Positions 63,334 to 64,000 of a stretch of 64,000 bases of DNA are shown here, in pieces. Positions within the stretch are counted from its first letter, which is position 1. The number at the start of each line of letters is the position of its first letter. The notes beneath the pieces are model-generated. The model saw only the letters and a program-made list of their open reading frames with translations, searched no databases and was not told the DNA's origin. The DNA is from Alphaproteobacteria bacterium (GTDB taxonomy: Bacteria; Pseudomonadota; Alphaproteobacteria; UBA8366; Aestuariispiraceae). The DNA lies in assembly GCA_030065235.1 (NCBI GenBank), contig JASJDC010000008.1, positions 124,001-188,000 of the forward strand. Reading direction: 5' to 3'. A program made the translations under genes and the position numbers.

Positions 63334-64000
63334 CTAGCGCCGCCCGAACAGGCGTTCGATATCGGCCAGTTTCAACTCGACATAGGTCGGCCGACCGTGA
63401 TTGCACTGGCCCGAATGCGGCGTCGCCTCCATCTGGCGCAGGAGCGCGTTCATCTCCTCGCCGGAAAGCCGCCGGCCCGACCGGACCGAGCCGTGACAGG
63501 CCATGGTCCCGCAGACCTCCTCGAGCCTCTCTTTCAGCGTGAACGCGTCGCCGAGATCGCGCAGCTCGTCGGCCAGGTCGCGCACCAGCCCCGCCGCGTT
63601 GGTCTCGCCAAGCAAGGCTGGCGTTTCGCGCACCGCAACGGCGCCGGGCCCGAACCCCTCAACGACGAGCCCGAGCTCCGCCAATTCCTCGGCGCGCGCC
63701 AGCAACCGCGCCGCATCGTCTTCGTCCAACTCGACAATTTCCGGGATCAACAGACCCTGACGCGCCACGCCGGTCTGTTCCAGCGCCTGTTTCATGCGTT
63801 CATAGACCAGACGTTCATGGGCTGCGTGCTGATCGACGATGACCAGACCGTCTGGTGTCTGTGCGACGATGTAAGTCTCGTGCACTTGCGCGCGTGCTGC
63901 GCCCAACGGGAACACGGACCCTTGCGCCTCCGCGTCGGCGGGCGCTTCCGCAAATCCTTCTTCCGGTCCGATCCGCGCGCCCGGCGCAAAGGCCGGATCA
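63334..64000 (-). CDS. mutL: DNA mismatch repair protein MutL, C-terminal part (runs off window)
   Basis: Partial: the 3' 222 codons; the ATPase domain lies beyond the window. The endonuclease motif [12 protein letters not shown] (DQHA-x2-E-x4-E) shows that this is a nicking MutL, as in bacteria lacking Mut[21 protein letters not shown] and [13 protein letters not shown] (C-x-HGRP) complete the metal site. A disordered acidic linker ([13 protein letters not shown]) precedes the dimerisation domain. The frame is open to the window edge. Confidence 0.96.
   Translation of the reverse strand, partial: DPAFAPGARIGPEEGFAEAPADAEAQGSVFPLGAARAQVHETYIVAQTPDGLVIVDQHAAHERLVYERMKQALEQTGVARQGLLIPEIVELDEDDAARLLARAEELAELGLVVEGFGPGAVAVRETPALLGETNAAGLVRDLADELRDLGDAFTLKERLEEVCGTMACHGSVRSGRRLSGEEMNALLRQMEATPHSGQCNHGRPTYVELKLADIERLFGRR

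Noticed and set aside
1-64000. CRISPR array or insertion sequence
   Set aside because: No regularly spaced repeats, no transposase and no terminal inverted repeats were found; the repeats present are short tandem copies, one mosaic duplication and paired hairpins.

Overview
The window comes from a GC-rich alphaproteobacterium, most likely a relative of Rhodospirillales. The evidence is the gene content (phasin beside a COQ9/TetR-like gene, DUF1491, an NDUFAF7/MidA-lgt-UbiK neighbourhood, ETF-ubiquinone oxidoreductase, an sdhCDAB operon with mitochondrial-type subunits), the codon use, and alphaproteobacterial versions of MutL, PrsA and YchF. Placement below class level is inference. Most of the 64 kb is ordinary chromosomal housekeeping sequence, with two short accessory patches.

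Left end (1-5.4 kb): the 5' part of a PA0069-family radical SAM gene, then an accessory patch of exported or membrane proteins of unknown role (a DUF2927 protein, a DUF4410-like lipoprotein and two unrecognised proteins), then moaB. In the middle of this patch lies a chimeric piece of DNA (about 2532-2786) built from copies of the moaB 3' end, the radical-SAM 5' end and the region upstream of that gene. This suggests the patch arose by duplication and insertion between two genes that were once neighbours.

5.4-32 kb: a soluble lytic transglycosylase, uracil-DNA glycosylase, ETF-QO, a TPR protein, ispE, tRNA-Gln with a terminator, a fumarylacetoacetase-family hydrolase, a DUF2061 gene whose promoter contains a Fur-like box, a large MscS channel, prs, pgeF, midA, lgt, ubiK, ybjN, proC, and the COQ9-like/phasin pair with PhaR-type palindromes in the promoter. 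These are followed by malonyl-CoA decarboxylase, a LysR regulator divergent from a glutathionyl-hydroquinone reductase, and a redox/thiol group (chaC, msrB, peroxiredoxin).

33.2-36.2 kb: the second accessory patch. A near-consensus promoter and an intrinsic terminator frame a candidate small RNA of about 100 nt. After it come a lysozyme-like protein without a signal peptide and two tandem paralogous exported proteins with shared cysteines. The arrangement resembles a peptidoglycan-hydrolase effector with periplasmic immunity proteins, and it is the best candidate here for an undescribed system.

36.4-51.2 kb: reverse transsulfuration (cystathionine beta-synthase and a gamma-lyase/synthase), rplY-pth-ychF, dienelactone hydrolase, rhodanese, a hexameric tyrosine-coordinated heme protein (HTHP) coupled to a thioredoxin-like protein behind a palindromic promoter, a sulfite-oxidase-fold periplasmic protein overlapping a sensor kinase, a VOC protein, and sdhCDAB. 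A 1.3 kb stretch without a convincing gene follows.

52.5-64 kb: pgk, GDP-fucose synthase, a GNAT, a universal stress protein, a Tat-type M48 lipoprotein protease, an OmpA-family lipoprotein, two long hairpins with identical 17-nt loops, a YqaE/Pmp3 protein, tadA, a pseudouridine synthase, rsmD, an MFS transporter and the 3' part of mutL. Three short perfect or near-perfect tandem duplications (18-23 bp) lie in intergenic DNA across the window.
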